Below, one piece after another: positions 25,001 through 38,771 of a DNA stretch of 64,000 nucleotides. Source of the DNA: Dicaeum eximium (Eukaryota > Chordata > Aves > Passeriformes > Dicaeidae); NCBI GenBank assembly GCA_013396995.1, contig VWZP01005527.1, positions 620,001-684,000 on the forward strand, given 5' to 3'. Under the pieces are notes generated by a model. That model had not been told where the DNA came from. It made no database searches and worked only from the letters and a program-made list of their open reading frames with translations. Each line of letters begins with the position of its first letter. Position 1 is the stretch's first letter. The translations under genes were made by a program, and so were the position numbers.

Positions 25001-28000
25001 TATGGTCAATCCCCTTTTATGGCAGGTACCTTCAATATGTCTGATAGTTCCTGTCTTAGCAGTCTGGATTTGTCTCCTCAGCCCTGAAAGGAACCCACAC
25101 AACAAATGGAGATGTTTATAATCATGTCTCCAGTGTCAGGAAAGATGTAACCCAAAAGAACTGAATTTCACTTGCTTCTATGTTGTTCCAAGATAATTTA
25201 TCCTAACATTTCTCCCAAGTATAGAGCATGTCCTGTGTTGCATCCATAGCTTGAGGTACCTAGGGAAAAATATCAATGGAAGAAACTTTGTCAAACTGCA
25301 AAGTAAGATCCTTTATGTTTGACTTCACCAGCGAATCTTTAAATTTTTGGACTGTAGCCATGCTGACATTTATTTCCACAAGAATTCTCCAATAAAACAG
25401 AGTATCTGATATTAATGTGATTGACCTGCTGGCCTTGCTGAAACTGCAGGGAAGTAAGTGTGCATTTAATCAATTTTGCTGTGCATGTAGAGGTCATCAT
25501 TGTGAGTGGTATTGTGGAGATGCTGTTCAGTTACTTGCTCACTGCAGAAAAGGAGATTTTGGATCCTGGTATTATCTAAGGAATTCAATATGTCCACCAA
25601 ATGCCTTCCTACAAAAGCCTGTTGGGAAGAACCTTGGTGCTGCAGATGCACAGAGTGCCATGTGCTTTGGAAATTTGGTTTTTCCCTGCTCCCTGGATAC
25701 CATGAGCATCCTGTAATGGGTCACTGCAGAGAGCATGCTCAAAACTGCTGAGTGCAAACTATGGGCTTCCATATGAAAGATTCTACAGTAAAAAGAGAAA
25801 AGCAGAATTCCTGAGAAGCTCAGTGGTTGGGAAATGCATGGACTGGTGTACAAGATGAGGAAGATGCTAGCAAGGTTTTGCTCTAATAGATTTTTTTTTT
25901 AATTTAAATGAAACTTAACCCAGATTCTGGTTTTGAGGAAAAAACTTTTTTTTTCCTTAAATGAATATGTGACTCTCTATAATAATTTTGATGTGAGCAG
26001 TCAGAGTTGACACTTGTGATTTAGTTGTATTTTATCTGATAGCAACCTGATCTGGTGGCTAACTGCGTAAATTAGGCCCACCATCAAGATCCTATGTTTG
26101 TTTAAGTGGAACTATTTTCTGTGTTGTTTGAACTGTAAATTCCTAGCACAGGGGCTACTTTTCTATTTTGTATTTATACAAAGCTGCACACAAGAGTATT
26201 ACCAGAAAATAATTACAACCTGCTGACACAAATAAGTGGAGAACTAATTATTTGGCTCCTATGTGGAACAAGCAGTTATCCAAGTGGGTAGTCATATGCT
26301 GGAGGACTAAAATTTCTCAGGAATATAACATGTTATTCTCCATTCACAACATAGTGTGTTGTTTTTTAAGACTCAGACTGTGCAGTGTGAAGGAAACTGA
26401 TACAATTAGTTTTAAACAATCTGAGCAAAATGCAAAGAGAGGTATCTTCATCAGAGAGGAGGGTGCTGCCTTCATGGCTTGCTGGCCTTTGTCTTCTGCT
26501 GAAGCCCCCATAAGAGTGTGTGACCAACTCACATGCTATCCAGATGAGCTGAATTTTGCATTGGGAGCTCGTTGAGAAATGCACAGAAAAAGTAGAGTGC
26601 CTGTATTTTAGAAACTAGTTAAAAAGAGAGTTTTCTCAAGTCTGTAACTGTGTGATTAGTACAAGTCTCCAGAGTCTTGCTGAGAAGTGAGAGAGCTGCC
26701 ATCCCAGAGAGGAGATGTTCGGGACCACAGATGCCAGACCTGCAACCTTGGTGATCTGGGAAAGGCAGCAGCCCCAGGATGCCATCCCACACATTGTATG
26801 GCCTGCCAGCTTTCCTCACTCATCTCACCAATTTCGTGGTAGAGTCACCAGGTAGGTGAACACTTCCTGAAGGAAAACAACATGCCATCATCGCTTACAT
26901 CGAGAGTTTTCTGTCAACCTTTTTCCCTCTTTTAAAATTCTGTCACTGTGAATATCACATGGCTCTGACTGCAGAAGCTGGGCCAGGCTCATATCTTTAA
27001 AGATGGCCATAGGATGGCCTCTGATTATCTAAGTCCGTTACCTAAAGGCAGAAACAGAAATAATCAAGAAAAGTATGCTGTCTATCCAGCAGAAAATGCT
27101 CATCAACTGATAAATTAACCCCATGTAGAAAAGCCAAAATCAGAAATCCCTGAACCAGTTATCCCAGCAATGAGAAACTGTTTGCAATTTTGGGACATCC
27201 TCTTTTGAAGAATAAGCTGCTGCTCACGTGAGTGCATTTATACTCCCAGCCCAGCAAATGTGTGCAGCATAGGGTATGTGCCTCTGATGGAAGTGGAGGT
27301 GAGAAAGTGCCTATGGAGAGCTGCCCAAACTCAGGAATTTCTGTGCACCTGTCACCATCCTAAAGCTCTAGAGTCTTTTTCAACTAATGCGAAAACAAGT
27401 GGGATCCAACAAGATACTATTTGCTCATGGAAATCGGAGAAAAAGATCTCAGTCACACATCCATTTGGTACTTTGAAAAAGTCACATTTCCAGTGCAAAA
27501 CAGAGCTGGGTCTGAGGAGGGGTAATTAGGTATAAAATGGCTAAAGGACTAATACAGGGGAGCCTGAGACAATTGTTTCTGAAACACTGTGCAGTGCCAG
27601 ACTGCTGTCCACAGCAGCATGCTTCTGAGTGCTGAAGTGGATCCACTGACAGTGAAAATGTTTTCATCAGGCTTTGCACTGGAAAACAGCATCTCAGAAT
27701 GATGGCACAGCTTGAGACTGCAGCCACTACTACCAGATAGGATTAATTTTATTTTTTTAATTTTATTCCAACACAAAGTCCAATGGTTTTCTTTTTTAGA
27801 AGTTATTTCAGTACAACAAAACCAGTGTCTCATCTCTTGGAAAGGGCTTCGTTTAGTGTAGACAGATTCTTCTGTCTTTCCCCTTCCTCTGTGTTTCATA
27901 GAGTAGTTTCATCTCTTCCATGATAACTGCTGAAACACCTCATCATGCATCACTTAATAGCTGGCACATGTAATGATTCTTCATTTAACTTCCATACAGT

Positions 28001-29474
28001 AATGATGGATTTTAGGTTATTAGTAGGTGATGATGGCTAAAGTGTTTTAGGATATATTTCCCTCTGAGCAGCTCTCATGCTGGGTGCCAGCTCAGAGCCA
28101 GGCAGTGAAGGGACAAGACCCGTGCAGAGATGACACCCTCACTGTCTTGGAGTATACAGATGGTGGTCAATAAAAGCAGGTCTAAGCTGGTGCATCTGCC
28201 AGGGGGATGGAGGAGGAAAAGGGCAGTAAGAGCCATTATTAATCACTTGTGGGCTGACTGATTATATGGCATTAAGAAGGAAGTAGCAACGAAAAACTGC
28301 ATGGACCCAGCTGCCGATGCTCTTACCTCGCTGGGGAATTGCTGTGCTCCCTGTGTAACAAGGCACTGGTGAGCACAGGGAACAGGGACAGTGTCCTCCT
28401 GGGACACACCAAGCCTCTGCACCCCAGAACCAGCTGGGACTGCTGCTGGTCCCTCCGAAAAACAGCCCTGGCTAAAAGGCATTTTGGTAGGTTCATGCCA
28501 TCCCATGCAGGGTTTCCCAGAGTCCTCTGATGGCACAGCCTTGCCTGGTCACAGCCATGGGGACACTGCAGGACACACAGGCTCAAAGCCATGTACTCAT
28601 GTAATTTAGGCTGTGCCCAAGGCAGCCAAGGATGCCGAGTTCCCAAAGTGAAAATCTCCCCAGAGATGAAAAATGGTCTTTAGAATTTTAATTCCCTGCC
28701 CCCAGCTGAACATAACAGAGAGATCAGAGCCTAAAAGTAGAGACCTTCCAAGCAGCAGACACTACCTATGCCAGGAAGAGTTGCAAAAGTGCAATGGTTA
28801 TTTTGACTGAAGATGAAAGTGTTGCATTGCTCAGCCACACAGGAGGCCGCAAACTTGTGATGGAAACAGTTACTTTAGAAAGAAGGAAAACCGAAATATT
28901 TGATACTGTTTCTTGGAATTAATGATCAGATACTTTATATTTTTTAAAGATGTTGAATTATTTATTTTGCAAGTGAATTATCTTTTCTATTTTAAAAATT
29001 CTGGGAAAACAAATGTAAAGCAAATTACTTAACAGAAATCCCCAAGAGCTTTTCAGCACAGCTATTATTTCACATCCGATTTCCAAGGAAAAGTCTGTTT
29101 AAAGTTTCTATTTATTCAGACAGCTTTATCTGAGCATGTGAAGCATTTCTTAGTTTCATCTGTCAGTTGCTGCCACTGAAATCAAAGGCTTTACCAGGGG
29201 GCCAAACCTGTTGTGCTGCTTTATTCCATATTAGTCATCCCCAACTCTCCTCAAGCAGCTGAAGATCACAGTGGTTTGTCCTCCATGGAGGCAGCGCTGT
29301 GCTGCTCCTCCCACGCCTTGCCAAAAGGCTATTTCCTTTTGATGAGATATTAGCTGAGAGCAGCTCCTCTGCAGGCTCATCCTGAACACCACCCTTGCTG
29401 TGCTAAGGAAGCAGGAGATGCTGGGGGAGCACACAACTCCTCAGGGACAGGGGAGAGAACCAGGCTGTTCATCC
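22062..29474. other. Intergenic DNA without recognisable genes
   Basis: AT-rich non-coding sequence with open frames of 128 codons or fewer and no similarity I can name. It holds a (GA)n at 23420-23435 and short A- or T-runs (for example near 23900, 25890 and 25950). No CR1 copy, tRNA or processed gene copy was recognised. Confidence 0.55.
23420..23435. repeat. (GA)n microsatellite
   Basis: Roughly eight GA units followed by AATCTCTCAGAG. Confidence 0.9.
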
Positions 29475-30089
29475 TCAGGCCAGCCCAGGAGCCTGATGTG
29501 CACAGTGGGAGTCTGGAGGGAGCCCAGCTCCCACTGAGGGGGTGACTGGTATTGCTGCTCCTGATGGTGAATCAGGACTCTTTGACTCCAGTATCAGAAG
29601 GCTTACATGATTTATTAAAATTACTCCGTTGTTCAGAAGGAATTTGGGCTGTATGTGCCCAGGTACCGAGCTAACATGCTTTCCTTCTTCATGCTCAGTA
29701 CAAGAAATGCTTACAAAATCAGAGAGATAACAGTTCTCTATATCATAGGTTGAGAGGAAGAAAACCACATCTCCCCGTATCAGGAGACAGGGCAGAAGAA
29801 TGAATCTGTGTCCTTGAACACACAGCCCAGAGATATGTTTGCAGAAATCTGTGCAGGGAAAAACGAGCTTCTCCTGGGAAGAAAACCTCAGCAGGCTTTC
29901 ACCCAGAAAACTCATAAAATGAGTTTGGTACAGATTGGTACATGTGTAATAAGAAATATATACAGCTCCCAGCCAGACCAGCAGCCAGTTCAGTGCTCTG
30001 GCCAATCTCTTGAGGTGCTCACTCAAACTAACTTGTGCTTTAGATGCCTGCATCTGAGATTTAGTGCGGATAACAGTGTGCGAAGACAC
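29475..30089 (-). other. 204-codon open frame of unknown status, probably non-coding
   Basis: This is one of the longest gap-free ATG-to-stop frames in the window and lies in only moderately GC-rich DNA, where stops should be frequent. The predicted protein has a hydrophobic stretch near residues 35-50 and several Cys, but no motif or family that I recognise. A 123-codon frame overlaps on the opposite strand. I see no splice sites or promoter that tie it to a gene. It could be a chance frame or the remnant of an unrecognised repeat. Confidence 0.15.
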
Positions 30090-33000
30090 GCATTTTCTGG
30101 CAATCCTTGTGCATTATTAAGTTTTCTCAAAGTTGTTCCTTTTTTTATTTTAACAATTTGGATGAAGACTTGTTCTTAGAATTTTTCCTAGTGGGCTGAA
30201 GAATTTATGTCTCCGCTGTGTTTGTTGCACTGCGAGGGAAAATACGAACGTAAAAAAAAATAAACACACAAAATGGATTTTGAACCCACATTTTTGGAGT
30301 GATTCGAAGTAATTGCAGCACTACAAAATTTCAAGAGTGCTTTGGGTTTCTGGGCTTGCAGAGTTTAGAGCAATTTAAAATTAATGGAGTACTTAAAGTT
30401 TTTAAGAGCACTTCAATTTGCAAGTGATCAGAGTTCAGGGATGCAGAGAAAAAGTAAATTAAAATAACTGGAAGTGTTTTTCAGAGCATTTATCGTAACT
30501 CTGGCATAAATGGCACCATGTTCAAGGGCTGCCAGCACTTTCATTGTGTCTTGTGTGCCATGGAGCTTTATGACAATCAGCTCTTCAGCAAAATCAACTG
30601 GCTGATCATGGCCTCTTAACAGAAAATTTATATTTCTAAACAGCAAAAACCTGTGTACTCTTTGGACACAATTTCTTAGGCAAAAACTTTTTTCAACATA
30701 TTTGAAAGGACTTAGACCTAGGTGAAAAGTTAGGGAAATCCACAAGGCTGAACTGAAAGCTGCCACCACATGTGCTGCTGGTTGGATGTGATGTGCAAGA
30801 GCCCTTGTGGGTACCCACATGCTCACAAGAGTCTTCTGGCACCATTACACCTCTAGGCTTAACTTCCACTTCTCTGGTTTCCCCTGAATGCCCTGCTGCA
30901 GGAAGACAGCAGGAATGGCATTCCTTCCTCTGCACAAGGGTCTCTATAGTCATATCTAAAGGCATATACATATGCAGGGCTGAAAAAAAAAATTGTTTTG
31001 AACACATTAGTTTACCTTAAAGAAGAGAAACTACCAGATCTTACAAAACCAAAATTAAATAAAGTAACCCTCTGAGATTTCCTGGAAAAATATGCTCATG
31101 AAGGTATATCCTTTTGTGCCAGGATGAAGGCAGTTACACTGCTATGAAAGCACTTGTACCAATTAACTTCTAATGTAGATCCTCAGTGGACTATCAGGGC
31201 ATTTCCTTGCGTATCTATTGAAACTTCTGAGTAAGAAATTACTTCTCAGTTGTTCCATTCATCTGCAATAAATCTCATGACTACAGAGGGAAAGATGCTA
31301 TCCTGAAATCACAGCTTCCCCATCAGTGTTCTTGAACATATTACCCAGGGATTGTCATTTTTCATCTGAAAGCAGACATCAGAGTTCTTTTTTCAAAGTG
31401 TTATTTGAAGTAGTAGATGATGTGGAGAAAAGAGCTGACAGCAGAAAGGAAAATAACATTTGCACGTCTTGCACAGCAATTTGAGAGAAGGCAAGTGCCA
31501 GAGGAAGAGCTGTTCCAAAGTGTGGGGGAATGGTGGGGATCTTCCATCTGCAGCAGGGGAGCTACCTGTGCTTGAACCCCAATTTGACTTCTCTCGAAAG
31601 GTTCAAAGCTTTTGCTCTTTGTTTTCTTTCAGCGCGCACAGAACAAATCCTGTCAGAAAGAGCTGATAAGATAATTAGTTTCAGAAATAACTCAGACCAC
31701 AGAAAATGCCCACGAACCTCAGTGCAACAAGTCCTGCCCACAACTGTGGTTTCTGAACATTACAAAGAAAGAGGAGGAGGATGTGAGGAGGAGGATTTTC
31801 CTGCTAAGTTAGCACTGTGGATGTGGAAGGGATCAGCTGAAAGAAGCAAAGGGCTCAGCAAACCTACACAATATTGGAATGAGGAGGGGGAAAGGTGAAA
31901 TAGAAAGAATTTGAATAAGAAATTTTCAGAAGTTTCTTATCTTTATGTATTCTTACAAGAAGAAAAGAGAAACAAAAAGCATAATAGAGGGAACCTCCAA
32001 TGGTAACAGATATTACCATAGCCCTTTCACTCCCCCAGATCAATGCCATGGGCTACCATTGTGATCTTGGAGATGGAGCCTTGTTTGTGAGAAAGCAACC
32101 ACCTGAATTTGCCTGCACCACCCTCTTCAGCAGGGCAAAGGTGGGACTTACCTTCCCTGGGAGGTGTTCAAAGCCCCACCAAACAAAGACATCCAAAGGG
32201 GTGGATTAAAGCAAATGAACTCCCTGTAAAGTAGTGCAAACACCCCAACTGTATGTGAATTCCCATGTGGCAACTGGGTTGGCACAGAGCCTCCCAGCCT
32301 CTCACTAAATGGCTTTGTTGTCAGATCCTGGATGGTCCCAGGTCCTGCTGGGGCACAGACCTGGCAGCTCCTGGTCTTTGGGAGCAAACCAAATCCAGCT
32401 CTCAAGAGGTGAGGGGGTGAATCTCTTGGCAGCTTGGCAAAGGAGCCCCCATTTATGTGAGCCATGATAGACATGCAGCTTCTGCAGCCCAGCACGGGGT
32501 CAAGAACACCAAATGAGAAGCCATGAGAGATGGGGACAGCCCCCCACACCCCCATGAGTGCTGCCTCCTTACCCTGCCCCTTCAGCCACCTTCCTGTGGG
32601 CACAGCATGGTCACAGGAGAAAACCACGGGGCCACCTATTACCAGGAAAAGGACTGGGAAGAGAGGCCACCTGATCCAACATCACAAACCCACTCCCTGC
32701 TAATCTGCTCTTGATTATCAAGCTATTTAAAGTTAATCACTCATCACAAAAGCCTGTGCAATATCAGTTAGCAGAAATATGTGCCCTGTAAATTAGTAGT
32801 CTTCACTGATGGATGCTGTGTGCATGCTCCCAGAGGATATTGCTGTCCTCTGAATGGGGATAATCAAGCCTGTTTATTTTCTGAGGCATTGGGAAATAGC
32901 CTAAAATTCAGAAGGGATGCTTTTAGATAGCTATGGGTAGTTGTGATTTAACTTATTTAACCTATGCCTTGAGTTATGAAAACATTGGAGCCAAGATACT

Positions 33001-33182
33001 ACACTTAAAATTGTGAGATACAAAAGGTGTTTGTTGTGGAATATGATACGTGAATCTGCATACCTGATTTTTAAGACATTTATAGCTAGGGTTTTGGTTG
33101 TTTTTTAAAGCCTGAGGTGCAAATAGGCAGTTTAAGGGATTTTGTAAATTGCCTGCAGATTGGGAAGTTATGAGCAAGAAAG

Positions 33183-33410
33183 GACAATGCAAATGCCTGT
33201 TTTGTGCTTTGGTTGTTATTACAATTAATTAGTGCCTTCAGCTTTACAGAACTCTTTGGAAAGCCTCTATAGGATAGACAATGCAATTATGTCTGGAAAA
33301 GGCAATCACATCTCCTGCAGAATAATTTACGAGGACATTAAATCAATAGGCAAATCATAATTAATTAAGAAGCTTAATGTGTTGATTTTTTAATGTCTAA
33401 TTATACTTCT
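33183..33410. promoter_or_regulatory. Candidate enhancer: POU octamer plus four TAATTA cores
   Basis: A perfect ATGCAAAT octamer lies at 33187-33194. TAATTA homeodomain cores lie at 33226, 33358, 33362 and 33398. The ten-mer GACAATGCAA occurs at both 33183 and 33277. The segment is free of simple repeats. Such clusters are common in conserved enhancers of neural genes, and CADPS is neural, but AT-rich DNA produces TAATTA by chance. Conservation cannot be judged here. Confidence 0.2.
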
Positions 33411-36400
33411 ATTTATATCAGTTACAGGTAAGAGTCAAAGAAGTGGAGGCAGAATGCTTTTTAAAGAGTTTTCCCTGTTTTAAAAAAAACCCCAACCATA
33501 AAACGTTTCCCAGAGGAGTATGAGCTGAGAGCTTGAATTACAAAAGAGGTAAAAGAGATGATGAGATGGCGAAGGAAGAGCTTCATAAGTAAAAATTTAA
33601 TCATATCCTATAGTAAAATATTTTTATCATTGAAATACCTGAATGTAAACTTAGTTTCCCTATTGAAATAAAGTACTTAGTGCTCTGCCTCTCCAAACAC
33701 AAACATGAAACAATTTGACTTCTTGAATTTAAAGCAGGTCTTGCATGATAGTCTTGGGCTTTCTGCTCGTCAGGCATGTGCAAATGTAGACTGATTTGCC
33801 AGGCTACCCATGGCAAGGGAAAAGGAATGCAGACTCACTTGCCACATCCCAGCTGTTGGTGTTATTCCTGTAGGGTTTAGATCATGAACCTCTTCTGATT
33901 TGCAGACCCTGCTGGATTTAGCTGTGCCTGCTAGTTTGAAGCTGTCTGACCTGCTTCTTCCCTTCAGGTCTCCCCCTCTGGACCTGCAGCCGTGCCCATT
34001 GATTTATATCACCACAGGTTTAAATCTGTACAGTTTCTCTGGATATTATTCATTCTCCACTTTCCCAATGACAGAACTGTTCACTATAAATCAGTGCTCT
34101 TCTTCATAAATTCTCTTTGTCATCTGTGGTAAGCATGGATTGAAGTTAATTTTCGCAGCCCCAGTGTGATGCCTGTTATTGGTCGTATTTTCTGTGTACT
34201 CAGTGTGGTAAAAATAACACTGATACAAATACTTCCCAGAAAACCATAAACCACAGAGAACCTTTACATATTCAGCTAAAATCTTTGCCTGCAGGAGCCA
34301 TACTGGTTTTCCCGACCCCTGTTTGGAGGTAATGCACAGCTACACCAATAATGCTAAGGACAAAAAAGGGAAATTTGAATAGTTTTGTCACCACTACCAC
34401 CTAGGTATTTTTCAGGGAATTAGTAGGTCTTCATCTATTAAACTGTGTATGTTTTATCAATTCTAGTAAAAATGTATTAGGCTGAAAAAGATCTCACAGG
34501 TTTTTTTCCTTTTTTTAATGCCTGGGCTGCTGTTGCAATGAGAGCTCCAGAGCCAGGCAGGTCAGAAACCACCGTGCTTCATCTGGTTAGGAAATTAAGT
34601 GATGGAAATTAAGATGATGCAGAGTAGATTCCAATGAGAAGTTCTACAGTAGGTCTGGAGACCTCAGGAGAAGATTAACTATTGCTCAGACTCATTTTGA
34701 ACCCCTCTTCAGCCAGCAAGATATTGAAAAGTTTTGCATTAATGAAGGATGGACTCTGATAGTGGTAACCAGTAATATCTATTCAGATACTGACGTCTGT
34801 TTATTGTGTGTAGTTTGTTGTGAAAATTTCATGTACAGATAAAGGCAGGTAAGTCCATGACCACTGAACTCTGGGAGGGAATATCAGCTCCACAGACATA
34901 AGCTGGCACAGACTAAAGATCCCTTGGAGAAGGAAAATTGGAAAAGAAATTGGAATGTTCTGGAAAGGGCAGTTTTTCTCTCTGAAAAAGGTGAAGGTAT
35001 AGCAATAATGTCAGTTATCTCTATAAATAATGCATTAGTTGGAATGAAGGCCTGGGTAGAATTTTTTTCACTGTTTTAACAGTTTTTCCTTAGTTGATGA
35101 CTCCTAAAGGGTACCTGCAAGTCAATCAAAAACTGTATTTTTCATTGCTGGCAATGTGGCCAAAGCACTCAGCAGCTTCCTTTCCTCACTTCTGGGAGCT
35201 GTCCTTCATGCATATGAATTCTCTGTTTGAAGAAAGATGGTTAAAATAAAAGGACTTAATTATCAAGCAGAACAAACGAACAAAGATGTTTAATTAAATA
35301 AACCCAGAAACCTTGAGGAAAGGGAGAAATCTATAAAACAAGTGAAGGCAGACAGATTTGTCAGCAGTGGTGCAAGGGTTTGAAAGTCCCTAATGATAGC
35401 AAAGGTACAAAGGGAGGAGGAGAGCAACATTTTTGCTCAGCCAAGCCTGCAAACAACAGAATTACTGAACTAGAAAGTCAACCTGTCCTGCTTCACAGGG
35501 CCATTACAGAAGGAAACATTCAGCAACCTCTGTCTGCATTTTGCAATGAGCAGACAGTTAATGAAGATCTCCTGTAAGAAAGATACTAATATTGGATGAA
35601 AGCTGGCTCACTGAGCATGTTGCTCATCCTGTAGCTCGAAGCTAAATCCTGTAGCTGAAAGCACAGCCAGGCAGCAAGGATCTGGTATTGATGGTTCTTA
35701 AAGCCCATCAATAAGCTGCAATATAGGTAACTATTAACTATGGTGTTAAAAGAAGCTTTTGAGTTGTTAAACTCTAATGTAAAATTAATTGATTAATCGT
35801 TCTTGAACAGTTGGTTCTTTATAATCTATAAATTCACCTTTACTATTAAATAAAATGCCAACTTGTGTTTGCCACAGCATCGACACCAGCACTGTGTACA
35901 AAAGTGCAGCCCTTTGCTTGCTCTGCCCAGCCATGAGCATCCTCCTGCTCTGCCTGGGTTGATCTCTCACAGAGTAAAAATGAGGTTTGCACCTCTCCAA
36001 CCCTGCCACACTGAGTAATGTGAAGTCTGTAGCTCCACTCTCCAGCCAGAAGCAAACGTCTCACTGTCCTGAGGGGTATTTTTTCCCATTTACTGAACAC
36101 ACATCACAGAATTCAACATATTTTCCAAAAGTAATTCCACTAATTATTCACACAGAGTGAAAACCAAAGGCTTTTTGAAATGTTTACTTCCCCTTTATAG
36201 CTGGCAAATTGGTTACTGGTTCAGCTCCATTGAAATCACCAGCCAAGGACAGTCAAATTACTTATACAGCATGAAATACAGAAAACAAAACCTCCCTGTT
36301 AATGTAGTTGGGTTACAAGTACTTCAGAGATTTTGTTAGTGGAGGTGCAAACGTTATCATCTTGTGCTACTTAAAACCCAACACGTTTCTCACTATGTTT

Positions 36401-38745
36401 TCAAACATAACACTTGATTTTATTTTTAAATTCTGATGTGGCCTGTGAAAATTTCTTGGAAATCTTCTTTGGAAAGGGCAATACTGAGTAATTCTGTTTT
36501 TATCTTTAAGGGACCTTTCAAGCACTGTGTGTGTTTTTCTCTTCTGGGAGAATTGCTCCAGAGAAAAGCAGGTTCTATTAAGAAAGGTGATTAGCAAATG
36601 CTTATATAACTTGCCGAAATATAAAATTAGACTCTATTTTCAAGCTGCTGACCTACTAGATTTCTTTGTGTCATGTGGAGCTCTAACACAATAGTAACTG
36701 TGAAAGTACTGCTAAAATTGGAGCTGCAAAACTTGTCTGCTTTATTTTTTGCTTTCCTGTTTAACACAACAAAACCGGAGGGTCTAGCAGCGCCGACGGT
36801 GCAGAGGAAAGCTGGAGTGGGATGCATCAAGCACGGTGCAGGAGGGGTTTGGCCTTCTCTAAAAAGACTGAAATCTGTCTCTGTTACCACAAGGAGTTGT
36901 TTTGTACTGGACTGTCTGGGCAGAGGATAAAACCACTTCAATTTTCAGCAGAGCTGAGCATCACTTTTAACTTCTAAAAGCACTGGGAGCATGTTGATAC
37001 ACAAGATACTATTTCAGAGACTTTTCTCAGCCAAAAGCTAATCACACCCAGTGTCTGCATAATTCTGTGAGGCAGGATAATTCCCTTTGGAATTACCTCA
37101 GTTTCACATCAGGTGCTACCAAATGCTCTAGGTTGCAGACATACAGCCCAGAAGACCCAAACCTGGGTCTCTGGGCAGCTCTCCAGACCCTGAGTCACCT
37201 CCATGAAAACAAGTTTCACTGGGGTTTGCAGGAGGCTAAACTAACTGCAACTCAAACTTTCCTGTGAATAATTCACTGCCCTGTTAAGTATGTGACTAGT
37301 CAAATAAATTTAATATTCCAGTCAAAGAAATAAACCCAATCCATGTATTGTAATTTCATTTGGAACATGCTATTATTTTAATTTGTCTTGTAACCTACAC
37401 ACTGAATAAAAATAATATACCTATTCTAATCTCCTTAAGGAAGAAAAGGTGCTGGAACAAAATGTTTTCCACTCTGAAACTAACTGACAGATCTATTTAT
37501 TCTTCCATGTATTGATGATGGAGAAGATACAAATAGAGTACAAACAGCACACTTGTCTGATCATAAACCATGGATACCCAACCTGGCTGAGCCTGCAATA
37601 GGCTGAAAATGGCAGCCCAGGACCAGGAGTGTGATACTCTTTGGAAGGGGTGATGATGTTGCCAAATCCCAACCATGTGCTCATCAGCCCTGTCCTTATT
37701 TTGCTGCCAGAAAAATGCTAAAAAAAAAAAATCCTGTTGTGAACAGCTGTGTCACCTAACAGTGATCCTCTGCAGTGTCACTCTCAGGGCATGCAGCCAG
37801 GGCTAGGGCTCTTGGTCTCATAATTAGATGTGCTGGTTATTTGTTCTTCAAATTTTTATTTTTGTAGTAGTTTTAAACATTTGGAAACTGTTTAGTAGAA
37901 TGTGAAACCTCCTGCAAAACTTGCAGCTCATGGAAATCCATAAACTCTCTAAAGAGGGCATGAGATAGGCCAGTGTCTGAATCCTAGAGAGTTTTCTTGT
38001 TTTACTTGTTAAGCCAAGGAAAAGAGAACATCTTGACTGTGCTGGAAAGGTGAGGACTCACACCTCCTGTTCTGACCCGAAGTTCTTCAAGCATTGTTTA
38101 CCTCATGCATCACTGTAGGAAAAAGTACAAAGGAAAGCACACCAAGATGTTCAGTGGCTGATTCCCCTGTGTGACAGACCATGGCCACACAGAAAATCCA
38201 GCTAAGGGCACAAAACCAAGTTCTGTCCATCTGGGAAGGAAAAAGGGGAAAAGGAGAACAAATAGCAGAGCTCAGTTCTGTCAATGGCCTCCAAAGGAAA
38301 TTACATTTGCTGGTTGATCTGTTTTGCTTGACCTGTTCTGATGAGTTTGAGGGACACTGTCAAGATGATTCATGGCAGCAAAGGCTGGAAAATCCAGCTC
38401 ATTTTTGGTAACTTAAGACCAAGGAGTGATTTCATCTTTTCCTCTTGAAAGCAGGAATTTCCTTGGTATTGATGGTTTGTAATGAAGACTCTGCATTTAA
38501 CAAAATACCTCCCTGCAAGTTTTCCTGTAAGACAATTAAGAATAGAGATAGTTATAAGTTTTTATAAGATACACACGTGTGAGGTAATAAGGAATAGTAT
38601 TTAGGGTGCTGTCTTTATATTTGACATCAGGATATATCAAATAGAGAAGTGTTAATGAGGAAAGTTGCTGGTATGGACTTACTATGTCCTTGATGAATTG
38701 ACTTCCTCTCCTTTTTTTCCTGCAGTTTCCCTATTTTTGATATTT

Positions 38746-38771
38746 TTCTGTATTCCAAAAAGAATACAGAA
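38746..38771. repeat. Perfect 10-bp inverted repeat
   Basis: TTCTGTATTC (38746-38755) pairs exactly with GAATACAGAA (38762-38771) across a six-base CAAAAA loop. Confidence 0.8.

Noticed and set aside
30298..30440. Possible degenerate repeat of GAGTxCTT...TTGCA phrases
   Set aside because: Unit lengths vary from about 17 to 26 and similarity is weak. I could not lay out a consistent period.
32100..32215. Possible CR1 phrase (CCTGGGAGGTGTTCAAAG)
   Set aside because: Only about 18 bases resemble the CR1 3' region, and neighbouring sequence does not continue the match.
35626..35665. Two-copy 20-bp tandem duplication (ATCCTGTAGCT)
   Set aside because: A real but minimal two-copy local duplication with no wider structure.
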